A stretch of DNA of 64,000 nucleotides from Oryzicola mucosus (GCF_014534685.1 NZ_JACVVX010000002.1:496001-560000); one strand, 5' to 3'; shown: positions 26,140 through 36,849, counted from the stretch's first letter. The notes: generated by a model not told the origin, from the sequence alone. Numbers and translations are program-made.

Positions 26140-26226
26140 ATGGACACATATCCGATCACCGTGGTCCAAGATCGCTGCAATGCTCCTGACGAAGCGCTTG
26201 AAAATCTAAGGAATTCGCTGACATGA
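26140..26226 (+). CDS. Possible 28-residue coupled small ORF between ilvI and ilvH
   Basis: The ATG lies four bases after the ilvI TGA, and the TGA overlaps the ilvH ATG (ATGA), so the ORF exactly fills the gap. The product reads MDTYPITVVQDRCNAPDEAL then ENLRNSLT. AGGGAG lies about 13 bases upstream, a poor spacing, so initiation may depend on ribosomes ending ilvI. I know no such protein. It could simply carry ribosomes across to ilvH, or be chance. Confidence 0.4.
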   Translation: MDTYPITVVQDRCNAPDEALENLRNSLT

Positions 26227-26795
26227 ACGCACAGCTACAGCCCACCGGCTCCGCCTATTTCATCGCCAAGGAAACCCAGCTTCCCGAGAGCCATACGCTG
26301 TCGGTGCTGGTGGACAACGAGCCGGGCGTCCTTGCCCGCGTGATCGGGCTGTTTTCCGGACGCGGCTACAATATCGAGAGTCTGACCGTGTCGGAGACCG
26401 AGCACGAGCAGCATCTGTCGCGCATCACGGTGGTGACGCGGGGCACGCCGCATGTGCTCGAGCAGATCAAGCACCAGCTCGAGCGCATCGTTCCGGTCCA
26501 TCGCGTGGTCGACCTGACGGTCAAGGCGCAGGAACTCGGCCATGGCACGCCGCTGGAGCGCGAACTGGCGCTGGTCAAGGTCACCGGCACCGGGGACCAT
26601 CGCGTCGAGGCGCTGCGTTTGGCCGAAGCGTTTCGCGCGAAGGTAATCGACGCCAACACCGAGCATTTCATCTTCGAGATCACTGGCAAGGGCTCCAAAC
26701 TCGACCAGTTCATCGCCATCATGAAGCCGCTCGGCCTGGTGGAAATCTGCCGCACCGGCGTAGCGGCGATGAATCGCGGCCAGCAAGGGATGTAG
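26223..26795 (+). CDS. ilvH: Acetolactate synthase, small (regulatory) subunit
   Basis: A 190-residue protein with an N-terminal ACT domain (HTLSVLVDNEPGVLARVIGL, GRGYNIESLTV, about residues 20-60), which binds valine for feedback inhibition, and the C-terminal ALS_ss domain (ELALVKVTGTGDHRVEAL onward). It activates the IlvI catalytic subunit and makes it valine-sensitive. It lies 87 bases after ilvI in the same attenuated operon. Confidence 0.96.
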   Translation: MNAQLQPTGSAYFIAKETQLPESHTLSVLVDNEPGVLARVIGLFSGRGYNIESLTVSETEHEQHLSRITVVTRGTPHVLEQIKHQLERIVPVHRVVDLTVKAQELGHGTPLERELALVKVTGTGDHRVEALRLAEAFRAKVIDANTEHFIFEITGKGSKLDQFIAIMKPLGLVEICRTGVAAMNRGQQGM

Positions 26796-26875
26796 CCGAT
26801 AAAGGCGTTCGGCAGGCGCTGTCCTTACCGACCGTCGGTCGACCGGACAGCAGCGGCGTTCAACCGGGTAGCTTG

Positions 26876-27472
26876 ATGTCTTATGACCTTTTTCTGGCTC
26901 TGCTCGCCTATGCCTTTGTGACTTCGATCACACCGGGGCCGAACAATTTCATGCTGCTTGCGTCAGGCGTGAATTTCGGCTTCGTGCGCACCATTCCGCA
27001 TATGCTGGGCATCGGTGCGGGCTTTCTGTCGCTATTGCTTGGCGTCGGGCTGGGGCTCGGCGCGCTGCTGACGGCGTTTCCGGCGCTGCATGTGGCGCTG
27101 AAAATCGCCGGTGGCGCCTATCTGCTCTATCTCGCCTGGCGCATCGGCATGTCGCGCAGCTTGGGCAAGCATGGTGAGACCAAAGCTCGGCCGATGACAT
27201 TCCTGGAGGCCGCCTCCTTCCAATGGGTCAACCCAAAAGCCTGGGTGATGGCTGTGACCGCCATGGCCGTCTACACCAGCCCCGAAGCGCCGTTCCTGTC
27301 GGTGCTGATCATCTCCATCGCGTTTGCGCTGGTCAACCTGCCGAGTGTTTCGAGCTGGGCCGGTTTTGGCGTCGTGCTTCGCGGCTTCCTGTCGGACCCG
27401 GTGCGACTGAAATGGTTCAACATCGCCATGGGCCTGCTTCTCGCGGCAACCTTGTGGCCCATGCTGCGCTGA
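26876..27472 (+). CDS. LysE family translocator
   Basis: The 198-residue membrane protein has six hydrophobic segments and the LysE/RhtB N-terminal signature AFVTSITPGPNNFMLLASG (about residues 15-33), with FQWVNPKAWVMAV in the second half. Family members export amino acids such as lysine, threonine or homoserine. The position directly after ilvIH (81-bp gap) hints at branched-chain or related amino acid export, but this is only a neighbour argument. Confidence 0.88.
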   Translation: MSYDLFLALLAYAFVTSITPGPNNFMLLASGVNFGFVRTIPHMLGIGAGFLSLLLGVGLGLGALLTAFPALHVALKIAGGAYLLYLAWRIGMSRSLGKHGETKARPMTFLEAASFQWVNPKAWVMAVTAMAVYTSPEAPFLSVLIISIAFALVNLPSVSSWAGFGVVLRGFLSDPVRLKWFNIAMGLLLAATLWPMLR

Positions 27473-27528
27473 GCGGTGGATGTATGATCCGTGTTGCGGG
27501 CTTCGCCGCCTGCGCTTAGGCTACGATC

Positions 27529-28149
27529 ATGACCCACGATCACGACCACGATCATCACGACAACGATCTCGACCCGATGGCGGCGCGGGTGCGTGCGCTG
27601 GAGACGATCCTGACCCGCAAAGGTCTGGTCGATGCGGCGGCGATCGACGCCATTGTCGAGACTTACGAAACCAAGGTGGGACCGCGCAACGGCGCCCATG
27701 TAGTCGTCAAGGCCTGGAGCGACCCGGCCTTCGCCGATTGGCTGCGTCGGGACGCCACCGCTGCAATCGCCTCTCTGGGCTATGCCGGCCGGCAGGGCGA
27801 GCATATGCAGGCGGTGTTCAACACTGCAGAAACGCATAACCTCGTCGTCTGCACCCTGTGCTCCTGCTATCCATGGTCTGTGCTCGGGTTGCCGCCGGTG
27901 TGGTACAAGGCGCCGCCCTATCGCAGCCGTGCGGTGCTCGATCCGCGCGGCGTGCTGGCCGAGTTCGGTTTGGTCCTGCCGGAGGGACAAAAGGTCCGGG
28001 TTTGGGATTCGACCGCTGAACTGCGCTATCTCGTCATTCCCATGCAGCCGGAAGGCACGGAAGGCTGGAGCGAAGACCGCCTCGCGAAGCTTGTATCGCG
28101 CGACAGCATGATCGGCACGGCGGTGGCGCTTGCGCCGGAGGCCGCATGA
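27529..28149 (+). CDS. nthA: Nitrile hydratase alpha subunit, cobalt type
   Basis: The 206-residue subunit binds the catalytic metal through [11 protein letters not shown]108, C111 and C113 with S112 (C111 and C113 are normally oxidised to sulfinic and sulfenic acids). Thr at position 109 is the mark of the cobalt form; the iron form has Ser there. The N-terminus is a His/Asp-rich tail ([13 protein letters not shown]) that may bind metal. The enzyme hydrates nitriles to amides. The ORF overlaps nthB by four bases (ATGA). No amidase gene adjoins it. Confidence 0.94.
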   Translation: MTHDHDHDHHDNDLDPMAARVRALETILTRKGLVDAAAIDAIVETYETKVGPRNGAHVVVKAWSDPAFADWLRRDATAAIASLGYAGRQGEHMQAVFNTAETHNLVVCTLCSCYPWSVLGLPPVWYKAPPYRSRAVLDPRGVLAEFGLVLPEGQKVRVWDSTAELRYLVIPMQPEGTEGWSEDRLAKLVSRDSMIGTAVALAPEAA

Positions 28150-28805
28150 ACGGGCCGCAGGATCTCGGCGGGCAGATGGGATTCGGCCCTATCGCGCCCG
28201 AGGCGGATGAGCCGCTGTTTCATGCCGAATGGGAAAAGCGTGCGCTGGGGCTGACGCTGGCGGCGGGCGCGATGGGTCATTGGAACATCGACGAAAGTCG
28301 GCACGCGCGGGAATGCTTGCATCCGGCCGACTACTATTCATCCACCTATTACGAAATCTGGACCAAAGCGCTGGAGGCGTTGCTGAAACGGCACGGCTTC
28401 GTCAGCGATGCCGATCTGGCCGCGGGCGACGCGGTTGACGGAGCGGTTACGCCGAAGCGGGTCTTGAAGCCGGAGCAGGTAGCCGGGATGCTGCAACGCG
28501 GCAGTCCCTATGACAGGCCAATCGCCAGTGCCCCGCTTTTCCATGCCGGACACAAGGTGCGCACCAGGAATTTCCACCCGACCGGCCACACCCGCCTGCC
28601 GCGCTATGCCCGAGGCAAGGTGGGTACCGTTGAGGCCGTGCGCGGCGGGTTTGTGTTTCCCGACAGCCATGCCCACGGTCAGGGTGAGAACCCACAATGG
28701 ATCTATACGGTGGTGTTCACTGGATCTGAATTGTGGGGAGAGGGCGCCGATCCGACCTTGCTCGTCTCCATCGACGCCTGGGAGAGCTACCTTGTCCCCG
28801 TCTGA
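28146..28805 (+). CDS. nthB: Nitrile hydratase beta subunit
   Basis: The 219-residue partner subunit starts [16 protein letters not shown], the usual beta opening, and includes [14 protein letters not shown] and [19 protein letters not shown], which holds the conserved Arg that contacts the metal-site sulfenate. Its ATG overlaps the nthA stop. Its 3' end overlaps the accessory gene by 14 bases. Confidence 0.94.
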   Translation: MNGPQDLGGQMGFGPIAPEADEPLFHAEWEKRALGLTLAAGAMGHWNIDESRHARECLHPADYYSSTYYEIWTKALEALLKRHGFVSDADLAAGDAVDGAVTPKRVLKPEQVAGMLQRGSPYDRPIASAPLFHAGHKVRTRNFHPTGHTRLPRYARGKVGTVEAVRGGFVFPDSHAHGQGENPQWIYTVVFTGSELWGEGADPTLLVSIDAWESYLVPV

Positions 28806-29154
28806 GACAGCGGCGCTCGCCGGCACGCGCGACGAGGCGGTCTTTTCCGAGCCTTGGCAGGCGGAAGCCTTCGCGCTTGTCGTGGCGCTCAATGAGCGCG
28901 GCGTCTTTTCCTGGACGGAATGGGCCGATGCGCTGTCGGCTCAGGTTCGGCAAACCAATGCGGCGGCCGATGGCAGCGACTATTACGAGCGCTGGCTCGC
29001 CGCACTTGAAGCACTGCTGGTGCGCAAGGGTTTTATCGAACAGGCCGATGTCGAGGCGCTGACAGCGGCATGGCATCGAGCCGCGCACGCAACGCCCCAC
29101 GGCCAGCCTATTTTGCTCGAAAACGATCCGATGCATCCGGAAAGCACGGTATAA
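28792..29154 (+). CDS. Nitrile hydratase accessory/activator protein
   Basis: A 120-residue protein resembling the N-terminal half of the beta subunit (ALNERGVFSWTEWADALSAQV, YYERWLAALEALLVRKGFI). This is the layout of P14K/P15K-type activators that insert cobalt into the alpha subunit by self-subunit swapping. The start is a TTG at 28792, chosen because GGAGAG lies about seven bases upstream and the frame begins there; it overlaps the end of nthB. The order alpha-beta-activator matches cobalt nitrile hydratase operons. Confidence 0.85.
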   Translation: MSPSETAALAGTRDEAVFSEPWQAEAFALVVALNERGVFSWTEWADALSAQVRQTNAAADGSDYYERWLAALEALLVRKGFIEQADVEALTAAWHRAAHATPHGQPILLENDPMHPESTV

Positions 29155-29211
29155 GCCTTTCCCGCGCCGCCTGAGGTTCACAGGGGGCACCGAATCTGCT
29201 TTGTCGCGAAG

Positions 29212-30339
29212 ATGCAATTCTCACCACAACAGGATGACGCGCTGCAGGCCGTCGCGCGATGGCTCAAGGGTGGAAAGCCGCAGGTGTTCCGGCTGTTCGG
29301 CTATGCCGGAACCGGCAAGACGACGTTGGCGCGCTATTTTGCCGAGAATGTCGACGGACAGGTGCAGTTCGGCGCCTTCACCGGCAAGGCGGCGCAGGTG
29401 TTGCGCTCGAAGGGCGCAACCAACGCACGCACGATCCACTCGTTGATCTATCGTCCGCGCGGCGAAGAGGCAGTCGAGAACGAGACCACCGGCAAGACGT
29501 CGATGTCGCCGACCTTTGCCATCAACCGCCAGAGCCCCATCGCCCGTGCCAAGCTTGTGGTCATCGACGAATGCTCGATGGTGGACGAGGCCCTGGGCCG
29601 GGACCTGCTGTCGTTCGGCACGCCGATCCTGGTCTTGGGCGATCCCGCGCAGTTGCCGCCGATTTCGGGCGGCGGTTTCTTCACCGAGCACGACCCCGAC
29701 TTTTTGCTGACCGAAATCCACCGGCAGGCGCGCGACAACCCGATCCTGCGGCTGGCGCTGGATGTGCGCGAGGGGCGCGAGTTCATGCGGGGCGATTATG
29801 GCACCGCGCAGGTGATCGGCAAGGAGGACGTCAACCAGGATCTGGTTCTCGCCGCCGATCAGGTGCTCGTCGGGACCAACCGGACGCGCAAGCGCTACAA
29901 CGCGCGGCTGCGTGAGTTGAAGGGTTTTTCGGCGACCTACCCGCGGGCCGGCGACAAGCTGGTCTGTCTGCGTAACGATCCCGCCAAGGGCCTTTTGAAC
30001 GGTTCGCTTTGGAAGGTCATGACCTCATCACGCGAAACCGTGAAGCCCGGCATCAACCTTCTCGTCTCACCCGAGGAGGACGATCCCGAGCGGGGTGTGG
30101 CCAAGATCAAACTGCTCAAGGCGGCGTTCGAAGAGCCGGACAGCGAAATTCCGTGGCAGACCAAGAAGCGCTATGACGATTTCGACTATGGCTATGCGCT
30201 GACCGTACACAAGGCACAGGGCTCGCAGTGGGACAATGTCGTTTTGTTCGACGAAAGCTACGCCTTCAAGGAAACGCGCCAGCGCTGGCTTTACACAGCC
30301 ATCACGCGCGCGGCGAAGCAACTGACCGTCGTGCGCTGA
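29212..30339 (+). CDS. ATP-dependent RecD-like/Dda-like DNA helicase
   Basis: A 375-residue superfamily 1 helicase. Motif I is GYAGTGKTT (residues 30-38), motif II is VVIDECSMVD (about 118-127), motif III-like GDPAQLPP follows, and the C-terminal ALTVHKAQGSQWDNVVLF is motif V with TAITRAAK as motif VI. It lacks RecD2 extra domains and is close to phage Dda in size. Such helicases unwind 5'-to-3'. It stands alone after the nitrile hydratase operon, with no phage context. Confidence 0.85.
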   Translation: MQFSPQQDDALQAVARWLKGGKPQVFRLFGYAGTGKTTLARYFAENVDGQVQFGAFTGKAAQVLRSKGATNARTIHSLIYRPRGEEAVENETTGKTSMSPTFAINRQSPIARAKLVVIDECSMVDEALGRDLLSFGTPILVLGDPAQLPPISGGGFFTEHDPDFLLTEIHRQARDNPILRLALDVREGREFMRGDYGTAQVIGKEDVNQDLVLAADQVLVGTNRTRKRYNARLRELKGFSATYPRAGDKLVCLRNDPAKGLLNGSLWKVMTSSRETVKPGINLLVSPEEDDPERGVAKIKLLKAAFEEPDSEIPWQTKKRYDDFDYGYALTVHKAQGSQWDNVVLFDESYAFKETRQRWLYTAITRAAKQLTVVR

Positions 30340-30774
30340 TCACTCCGCCGGCAGGGGCGTGGCACCGATCCATTCCCAGGCCTCGGCCTCATGGTCATAG
30401 TCAAAATTGCGGCGCTCTTCCGCCTTGAACGGCCCGAAGGTCGTCATGGCCGTTCGGATCAGCCCCGGTCCGCCGACGAAGGCGAATTTGCGCGCGGGCT
30501 TCTGCGCTTCCCCGTCTTCCATGAAGATCGCCGACCAGTCGATGCCTTCGTAGTCGGTGACGCGAACGAGAATATCGATGGTCTCATGCATCATGGCGAC
30601 CGCGTCGATGAGCCCATAGGCGTTTTCGATGTCGCCATCTGAGACATGGCCGACGATCTCCAGCGCACAAACATCCCCGCGGTCGGTTTCGATGCGACGG
30701 ATGGCGGGTATCGGGTCGATGGGATTCAACAGCGCGTCCTTTCGCTTAACAAAATCAAGTTCTTGAAAACACAT
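30340..30774 (-). CDS. SpoIIAA-like (STAS/SEC14-type) protein
   Basis: About 144 residues with a central segment typical of SpoIIAA-like proteins: DVCALEIVGHVSDGDIENAY, a long DILVRVTDYEGIDWSAI stretch, and the end KAEERRNFDYDHEAEAWEWIGA. The ATG at 30774 is uncertain; a TTG about 16 codons downstream would give a more usual N-terminus. Family members bind lipids or act as small hydrophobic ligand carriers; the role here is unknown. It is divergent from pdxJ. Confidence 0.7.
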   Translation of the reverse strand: MCFQELDFVKRKDALLNPIDPIPAIRRIETDRGDVCALEIVGHVSDGDIENAYGLIDAVAMMHETIDILVRVTDYEGIDWSAIFMEDGEAQKPARKFAFVGGPGLIRTAMTTFGPFKAEERRNFDYDHEAEAWEWIGATPLPAE

Positions 30775-30903
30775 CAAGACCGGTTTGCGTTCCCGACGCA
30801 GGCCTGAACGCGTGTCTCGGTCTCTGGCGATTGCGGTTCCCGAGAGTGCAAGAGACGTGCTAAAGGCGCTGGCGTCAATGAGGATTGGTCCCAGGAGCGC
30901 ACA

Positions 30904-31647
30904 ATGTCCGCCAAGCTTTCGGTCAACCTGAACGCGATCGCCATGTTGCGAAACCGGCGCGACCTGCCATGGCCCAGCGTCACCGGCTTCGGACGCATCG
31001 CGCTCGCCGCCGGCGCGCACGGGCTGACGGTGCATCCGCGCCCTGACGAACGGCATGTGCGGTTCTCCGACCTCCCCGATCTGCGTGCCCTGATCGACGA
31101 CGAGTTTCCGCAGGCAGAGTTCAACATCGAAGGCTATCCGAGCGAGGATTTTCTGCAATTGGTTGAAAAAAATCAGCCGGAGCAGGTCACGCTTGTACCT
31201 GACGATCCCTCGCAGAACACTTCCGACCATGGCTGGAACTTCGCCGATCACGCGGCGTTTCTGACGGCAATCGTCAAACGGTTGAAAAGAAGCGGGGTTC
31301 GCGTGTCGTTGTTTTCGGATTCGGACCCCGCTGGAATTGCCTCAGCTAAAGCGACGGGCGCCGACCGCATAGAACTCTATACTGGCCCTTATGGCGGCTG
31401 CCATTCCGATTCCGGAAAAGCTGTCAAGGAGTTGGAAAAGCTTGCGAAAACAGCCGATGCCGCGCGTGCTCTCGGCCTTGGAGTCAATGCTGGGCACGAC
31501 CTGACCGTGGACAATCTGCCGGCATTGGTCCGAGCCATTCCCGATCTCGCAGAGGTGTCCATCGGCCACTGCCTGACAGCGGATGCCTTGGAGTATGGAA
31601 TGGCTACATCCGTGCAGCGTTATCTCCACGCTTGCAGACAGAATTGA
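30904..31647 (+). CDS. pdxJ: Pyridoxine 5'-phosphate synthase
   Basis: A 247-residue TIM-barrel enzyme that joins 1-deoxyxylulose 5-phosphate and 3-amino-2-oxopropyl phosphate to form pyridoxine phosphate (vitamin B6). Motifs are [15 protein letters not shown] at the start, [28 protein letters not shown] and the late [13 protein letters not shown] with [11 protein letters not shown]. No pdxA is adjacent. Confidence 0.94.
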   Translation: MSAKLSVNLNAIAMLRNRRDLPWPSVTGFGRIALAAGAHGLTVHPRPDERHVRFSDLPDLRALIDDEFPQAEFNIEGYPSEDFLQLVEKNQPEQVTLVPDDPSQNTSDHGWNFADHAAFLTAIVKRLKRSGVRVSLFSDSDPAGIASAKATGADRIELYTGPYGGCHSDSGKAVKELEKLAKTADAARALGLGVNAGHDLTVDNLPALVRAIPDLAEVSIGHCLTADALEYGMATSVQRYLHACRQN

Positions 31648-31778
31648 GTGTTCGGGTGCGACGCTTATGGGAAGGCGCACCGGGTCGAAGGACCGGCATA
31701 ATGGTCTCAGGCTAAAACAGCTGTTGCTTTTGCGGTGCAGCAAGAGTAGAGCCCCGCGGCTTCATCGGAGTTCTCTTC

Positions 31779-33701
31779 ATGGCCCATGCCACTGCTGGTA
31801 GTGAGGCGGAAACACCAGAACGAGCCGTCCATCCCGCGGCCCACTCTCCCAACATCAAGGCGCTGGTTCTCGCCGCTCTCGGCGTGGTGTTCGGCGATAT
31901 CGGCACCAGTCCGATCTACGCCTTCCGCGAAGCGCTGGTCGCAGCGTCCTCCGGCGGCAATGTGGCCTCGCGCGGGGATATTCTCGGCGTATTGTCGCTC
32001 ATCATCTGGGCGCTGACGATCATCGTCACCGTCAAATACGTGCTGTTCGTGTTGCGCGCGGACAATCGCGGCGAGGGCGGTACGCTGTCTTTGATGGCGC
32101 TGGCGCGCGGTAGCTACAAAAGCCGACCAGCGGTCATCCTGGCCCTCGGCATGGTGGGTGCCGCGCTGTTTTACGGCGATGCGGTGATTACGCCTGCCAT
32201 CTCCGTCCTGTCGGCAGTCGAGGGTATGAATGTCGTCACGCCGACCTTCGAGCCCTATGTCGTGCCGTTGACCCTCGTCATCCTGGCTGTGGTGTTTTCG
32301 GTCCAGCGGTTCGGCACGCAGGGCGTAGCGCTGGTCTTCGGGCCGGTTACCGCCGTATGGTTCCTGGCGATCGGCTATTCCGGGCTGACCCATATCTTCG
32401 ACGATCCCGAAATCCTTCTTGCGATCAACCCGGTCTACATCTTCCAGTTTCTCTACAACCAGCCCGAAGTCTCCTTCGTCACCATTGGCGCCATTTTCCT
32501 GGCGGTGACGGGTGCGGAAGCGCTCTACGCCGATCTCGGGCATTTCGGCCGCCGTCCCATCGTCATCGCGTGGCTGGCCATCGTTTTCCCATGCCTTCTT
32601 ATCAACTATGTCGGCCAGGGTGCGTTCGTGCTGTCGCATGGTGGCGCGGTCGGGCATCCGTTCTTCGAGATGAACGAAGGCTGGATGCTGGTGCCCATGG
32701 TGGTCCTAGCCACCGCCGCCACGGTGATCGCCAGTCAGGCCGTCATCACCGGGGCGTTTTCGCTGACACGGCAGGCTGTGCAACTGAACATCCTGCCCCG
32801 GCTGCAGATCCTGCACACATCGGAAACGCAGTCGGGCCAGATCTATATGCCGCGCGTCAACATGCTTCTCGCTGTCGTGGTGATGCTTCTGGTGGTCGGC
32901 TTCGAGGATTCGAGCGACCTGGCCGCCGCTTACGGCATTTCCGTTACCGGCAACATGCTGATGACGACGCTGCTTCTCTTCGTCGTCATGAAGCGCATCT
33001 GGAAATGGCCGACCGCCGTCACCGTAGGCCTAGTGACTGTGTTCGGCTTCATCGACATCAGCTTCTTCTCCGCCAACGCCGTCAAAGTGCTTGAGGGCGG
33101 CTGGGCCTCGCTCGCTGTGGCGTTCACGATCCTGCTCATCATGTGGACATGGGTGCGCGGCAGCCGGCATTTGTTCGAAAAAACGCGCCGCAACGAGGTT
33201 CCGCTCGACCTGATCGCCGGGCAACTGGCGAAAAAGCCGCCGCAGATCGTCGCCGGAACCGCCGTGTTCCTGACCAGCGATCCGCAAAGCGCGCCGACCG
33301 CAATGATGCACAGCCTCAAGCACTATAAGGTGTTGCACGAGCATAATGTCGTCCTATCGGTCGTGACGGCGTCCGAGCCCATCGTGCCGGACTCCGAGCG
33401 GGTCAAGATGGAGGAAATCAATCCGTATTTCCGCCGCGTGACCCTGACCTTCGGCTATATGGAACAGCCCAACATCCCCAAGGCTCTGGCGATCTGCCGG
33501 AAGCAGGGCTGGAAGTTCGATATCATGACCACGTCGTTCTTCCTGTCGCGTCGTTCCCTGAAGGCTTCGCCCAACTCGAACATGCCGCTGTGGCAGCGCC
33601 GGATGTACATCACGCTGGCGCGCTCCGCCTCTGACGCCACCGAGTATTTCCAGATTCCGACCGGCCGTGTGGTCGAGATCGGTACGCAGGTCGGGATTTG
33701 A
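31779..33701 (+). CDS. kup: Low-affinity potassium transporter Kup
   Basis: A 640-residue protein with 12 membrane helices and a cytoplasmic C-terminal third. Signatures are ALGVVFGDIGTSPIYAFREAL near residue 30, LRADNRGEGGTLSLMALA and GDAVITPAISVLSAVEG. It imports K+ (or Cs+) with protons. AspGly-poor intracellular tail FDIMTTSFFLSRRSL is conserved in the family. It is not in an operon with its neighbours. Confidence 0.94.
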   Translation: MAHATAGSEAETPERAVHPAAHSPNIKALVLAALGVVFGDIGTSPIYAFREALVAASSGGNVASRGDILGVLSLIIWALTIIVTVKYVLFVLRADNRGEGGTLSLMALARGSYKSRPAVILALGMVGAALFYGDAVITPAISVLSAVEGMNVVTPTFEPYVVPLTLVILAVVFSVQRFGTQGVALVFGPVTAVWFLAIGYSGLTHIFDDPEILLAINPVYIFQFLYNQPEVSFVTIGAIFLAVTGAEALYADLGHFGRRPIVIAWLAIVFPCLLINYVGQGAFVLSHGGAVGHPFFEMNEGWMLVPMVVLATAATVIASQAVITGAFSLTRQAVQLNILPRLQILHTSETQSGQIYMPRVNMLLAVVVMLLVVGFEDSSDLAAAYGISVTGNMLMTTLLLFVVMKRIWKWPTAVTVGLVTVFGFIDISFFSANAVKVLEGGWASLAVAFTILLIMWTWVRGSRHLFEKTRRNEVPLDLIAGQLAKKPPQIVAGTAVFLTSDPQSAPTAMMHSLKHYKVLHEHNVVLSVVTASEPIVPDSERVKMEEINPYFRRVTLTFGYMEQPNIPKALAICRKQGWKFDIMTTSFFLSRRSLKASPNSNMPLWQRRMYITLARSASDATEYFQIPTGRVVEIGTQVGI

Positions 33702-33766
33702 TCGGTTCAAAATTCTTCCTTCTGATCGTTGGACGAGCTAGCAAGGCCGATCAGTAAGGGATTGGG

Positions 33767-35017
33767 ATGCAACGACTCGACATCGCGATTGCCGGGGCAG
33801 GGCCGGCGGGTCTTGCGGCTGCGTTGTACCTGCACCGCGCCGGCCACAAGGTGACGGTGTTCGAGCGCTTCGAACAGGCCGCGCCGTTGGGGTCAGGGCT
33901 GATACTGCAACCCACCGGCCTCACAGTCCTGGCCGATCTTGGTCTTTATGACAGCATTGCCGCGCTCGGCAGCCGCATCGATCGGCTGCATGGTGCTGAT
34001 GCCACAACCGGCCGCACCGTGCTCGACGTGCGCTACAGCGCGCAGGCCAAGGGCCGGCATGGTATCGCCGTCCACCGCGCCGCTCTGTTTGACGTTCTAC
34101 ACGAAGCCGTTGTCGCCGATGGCATCGCGGTGGAAACCGGTCGCGCGGCAGAGGCCGTTTTGACCGGCAGTCCGAGTGTCCTGCTCGATTCGAACGGCCG
34201 ATCCATGGGCGCCTTCGATCTGGTTGTCGATGCCACAGGCAGCCGGTCGAAGCTGCGGCGTGTGCTGGCCGGAGATGCGGTCGAGCAGAAGCCTTTGCCC
34301 TATGGCGCGTTCTGGGCGTCGCTTGCGTGGCATGGCGAAGGCTTCGACCAACACGCGCTGGTGCAGCGCTATCGGCGCGCCAGCGTCATGATCGGCGTAC
34401 TTCCCATCGGCAGGCCGCGACCGGGTGCGGCGCCGATGGCGGCGTTCTTCTGGAGCATCAAGCCGGAAGACGTTGAACGCTTGCGTCAGGCAGGAATAGA
34501 GGCCTGGAAGGACCGCGTGGTCTCGCTGTGGCCGGAATGCTCGGCCTATGTGTCGCAGATCGACAGCTTCGACGACATGACGCTGGCGCGCTATGGCCAC
34601 CACACTCTGCGCCTGCCCGTGGCGCAGGGCTTTGCAGTGATCGGCGATGCCGCGCATTCGACCAGTCCGCAACTGGGGCAGGGCGCGAATATGGCGCTGC
34701 TGGATGCGGCGGCGCTCGCCCATGCGCTGAGGCACCACGCCGATCTTGCTGCCGCGCTGGATAGATATGCCCGTTCGCGCCGATGGCATCTGCGGGTGTT
34801 CCAGGCGCTGTCTTATGCCTTTACGCCGTTTTACCAGTCAGATTCAGTGGCGCTCCCCTTGCTGCGTGACAGGCTGGTGGCGACCGTCGCGCGTATTCCG
34901 CCTGCGCCGCAGTTTCTTGCCTCGATGGTCGCGGGCACAGTGGTCGATCCGTTTTCCCCAATCGGTCTGAAGGAAAGAGACTGGTGGGCGGATAAATTTC
35001 AGGAAATTCCCAGCTAG
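33767..35017 (+). CDS. FAD-dependent monooxygenase (PHBH-like)
   Basis: A 416-residue flavoprotein with the Rossmann motif GAGPAG (residues 10-15), a DG-type segment FDLVVDATGSRSKLRR and the GD motif FAVIGDAAHSTSPQLGQGANMAL near residue 290. This is the class A aromatic monooxygenase layout. The substrate is unknown. It ends 95 bases before the TetR gene on the same strand, and a palindrome sits in the gap. Possible regulation by that TetR is inference. Confidence 0.83.
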   Translation: MQRLDIAIAGAGPAGLAAALYLHRAGHKVTVFERFEQAAPLGSGLILQPTGLTVLADLGLYDSIAALGSRIDRLHGADATTGRTVLDVRYSAQAKGRHGIAVHRAALFDVLHEAVVADGIAVETGRAAEAVLTGSPSVLLDSNGRSMGAFDLVVDATGSRSKLRRVLAGDAVEQKPLPYGAFWASLAWHGEGFDQHALVQRYRRASVMIGVLPIGRPRPGAAPMAAFFWSIKPEDVERLRQAGIEAWKDRVVSLWPECSAYVSQIDSFDDMTLARYGHHTLRLPVAQGFAVIGDAAHSTSPQLGQGANMALLDAAALAHALRHHADLAAALDRYARSRRWHLRVFQALSYAFTPFYQSDSVALPLLRDRLVATVARIPPAPQFLASMVAGTVVDPFSPIGLKERDWWADKFQEIPS

Positions 35018-35054
35018 CCCTTGTGCGCGAAATCGGTTTGCGCGATAAGCCCGA

Positions 35055-35069
35055 ACCGTAACGTACGGT
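35055..35069. promoter_or_regulatory. Candidate TetR operator upstream of the regulator gene
   Basis: ACCGTA-acg-TACGGT is a perfect 6-bp inverted repeat with a 3-base centre, 43 bases before the tetR start. The size and location suit autoregulation by the adjacent TetR protein. Not demonstrated. Confidence 0.45.
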
Positions 35070-35111
35070 ACTGCCAATAGAAGCAGGCCGCCCAACACTT
35101 CGTTCGTCGGG

Positions 35112-35771
35112 ATGATGCAGCAAAACGCTCCAAAAGGCATGGCGGAAGAACCGACGGCGCGTCAGCAGGACGTGCTGAACAGCGTTCTGCGCCTTCTCGT
35201 GGAAGAGGGCGAGAAGCTCACGATGACGGCTGTGGCGCGCCGCGCCAATTGCTCCAAGGAAACGCTCTACAAATGGTTTGGCGACCGCGACGGGCTGCTT
35301 GCCGAAACCGTCCGCTTCCAGGCGTCCAGCGTTCGCGCGCGCACCTATGACCGCCAGCATCTCGATGCAGGCTCGTTGCGCGACAGTCTTGAGAGCTTCG
35401 GCGCCAACTGGCTGCGGGTGATCTCGAGCGAGACATCGATCGCGCTTAACCGGGTTGCGGTGGCGCATGCGCTGTCGGGCCGCAGCAATCTCGGCTCCAT
35501 CGTCTTGGCCAACGGCCGTTTTGCCATTGGCGACCGGCTTAAGCCGCTTCTGGAGGCCGGCCGCGAGCTGGGCCTTCTCGACTTCGACGATGTCGAAGCG
35601 GCATTCCGCACATTCTTCGGCCTGATGGGCCGCGACGTTCAGATCCGGTTGCTGCTTGGCGACCGGCTGGAGATGACTGAGGCCGAGATCGCGGGCGATG
35701 CCGCGCGGGCGACGCAGCAGTTTCTGGCTCTCTACGGAGCAAAACACCCGCCGGCGTCCGCCGGAACCTGA
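35112..35771 (+). CDS. TetR/AcrR family transcriptional regulator
   Basis: A 219-residue regulator with an N-terminal HTH (about residues 20-65: VLNSVLRLLVEEGEKLTMTA and ARRANCSKETLYKWFGDRDG) and a C-terminal helical domain. The ATG at 35112 opens as ATGATG; an internal ATG nine codons on is an alternative. It ends 27 bases before ilvC on the same strand. I recall a TetR gene beside ilvC in other Rhizobiales, so it may regulate or co-transcribe with ilvC. No ligand is known. Confidence 0.85.
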   Translation: MMQQNAPKGMAEEPTARQQDVLNSVLRLLVEEGEKLTMTAVARRANCSKETLYKWFGDRDGLLAETVRFQASSVRARTYDRQHLDAGSLRDSLESFGANWLRVISSETSIALNRVAVAHALSGRSNLGSIVLANGRFAIGDRLKPLLEAGRELGLLDFDDVEAAFRTFFGLMGRDVQIRLLLGDRLEMTEAEIAGDAARATQQFLALYGAKHPPASAGT

Positions 35772-36818
<1,047 letters not shown>

Positions 36819-36849
36819 AAAAATCGTATTGACGCTGCCCCGGCGGCCG

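Noticed and set aside
29212-30339. Phage origin for the Dda-like helicase
   Set aside because: No integrase, structural phage genes, att sites or base-composition change nearby.
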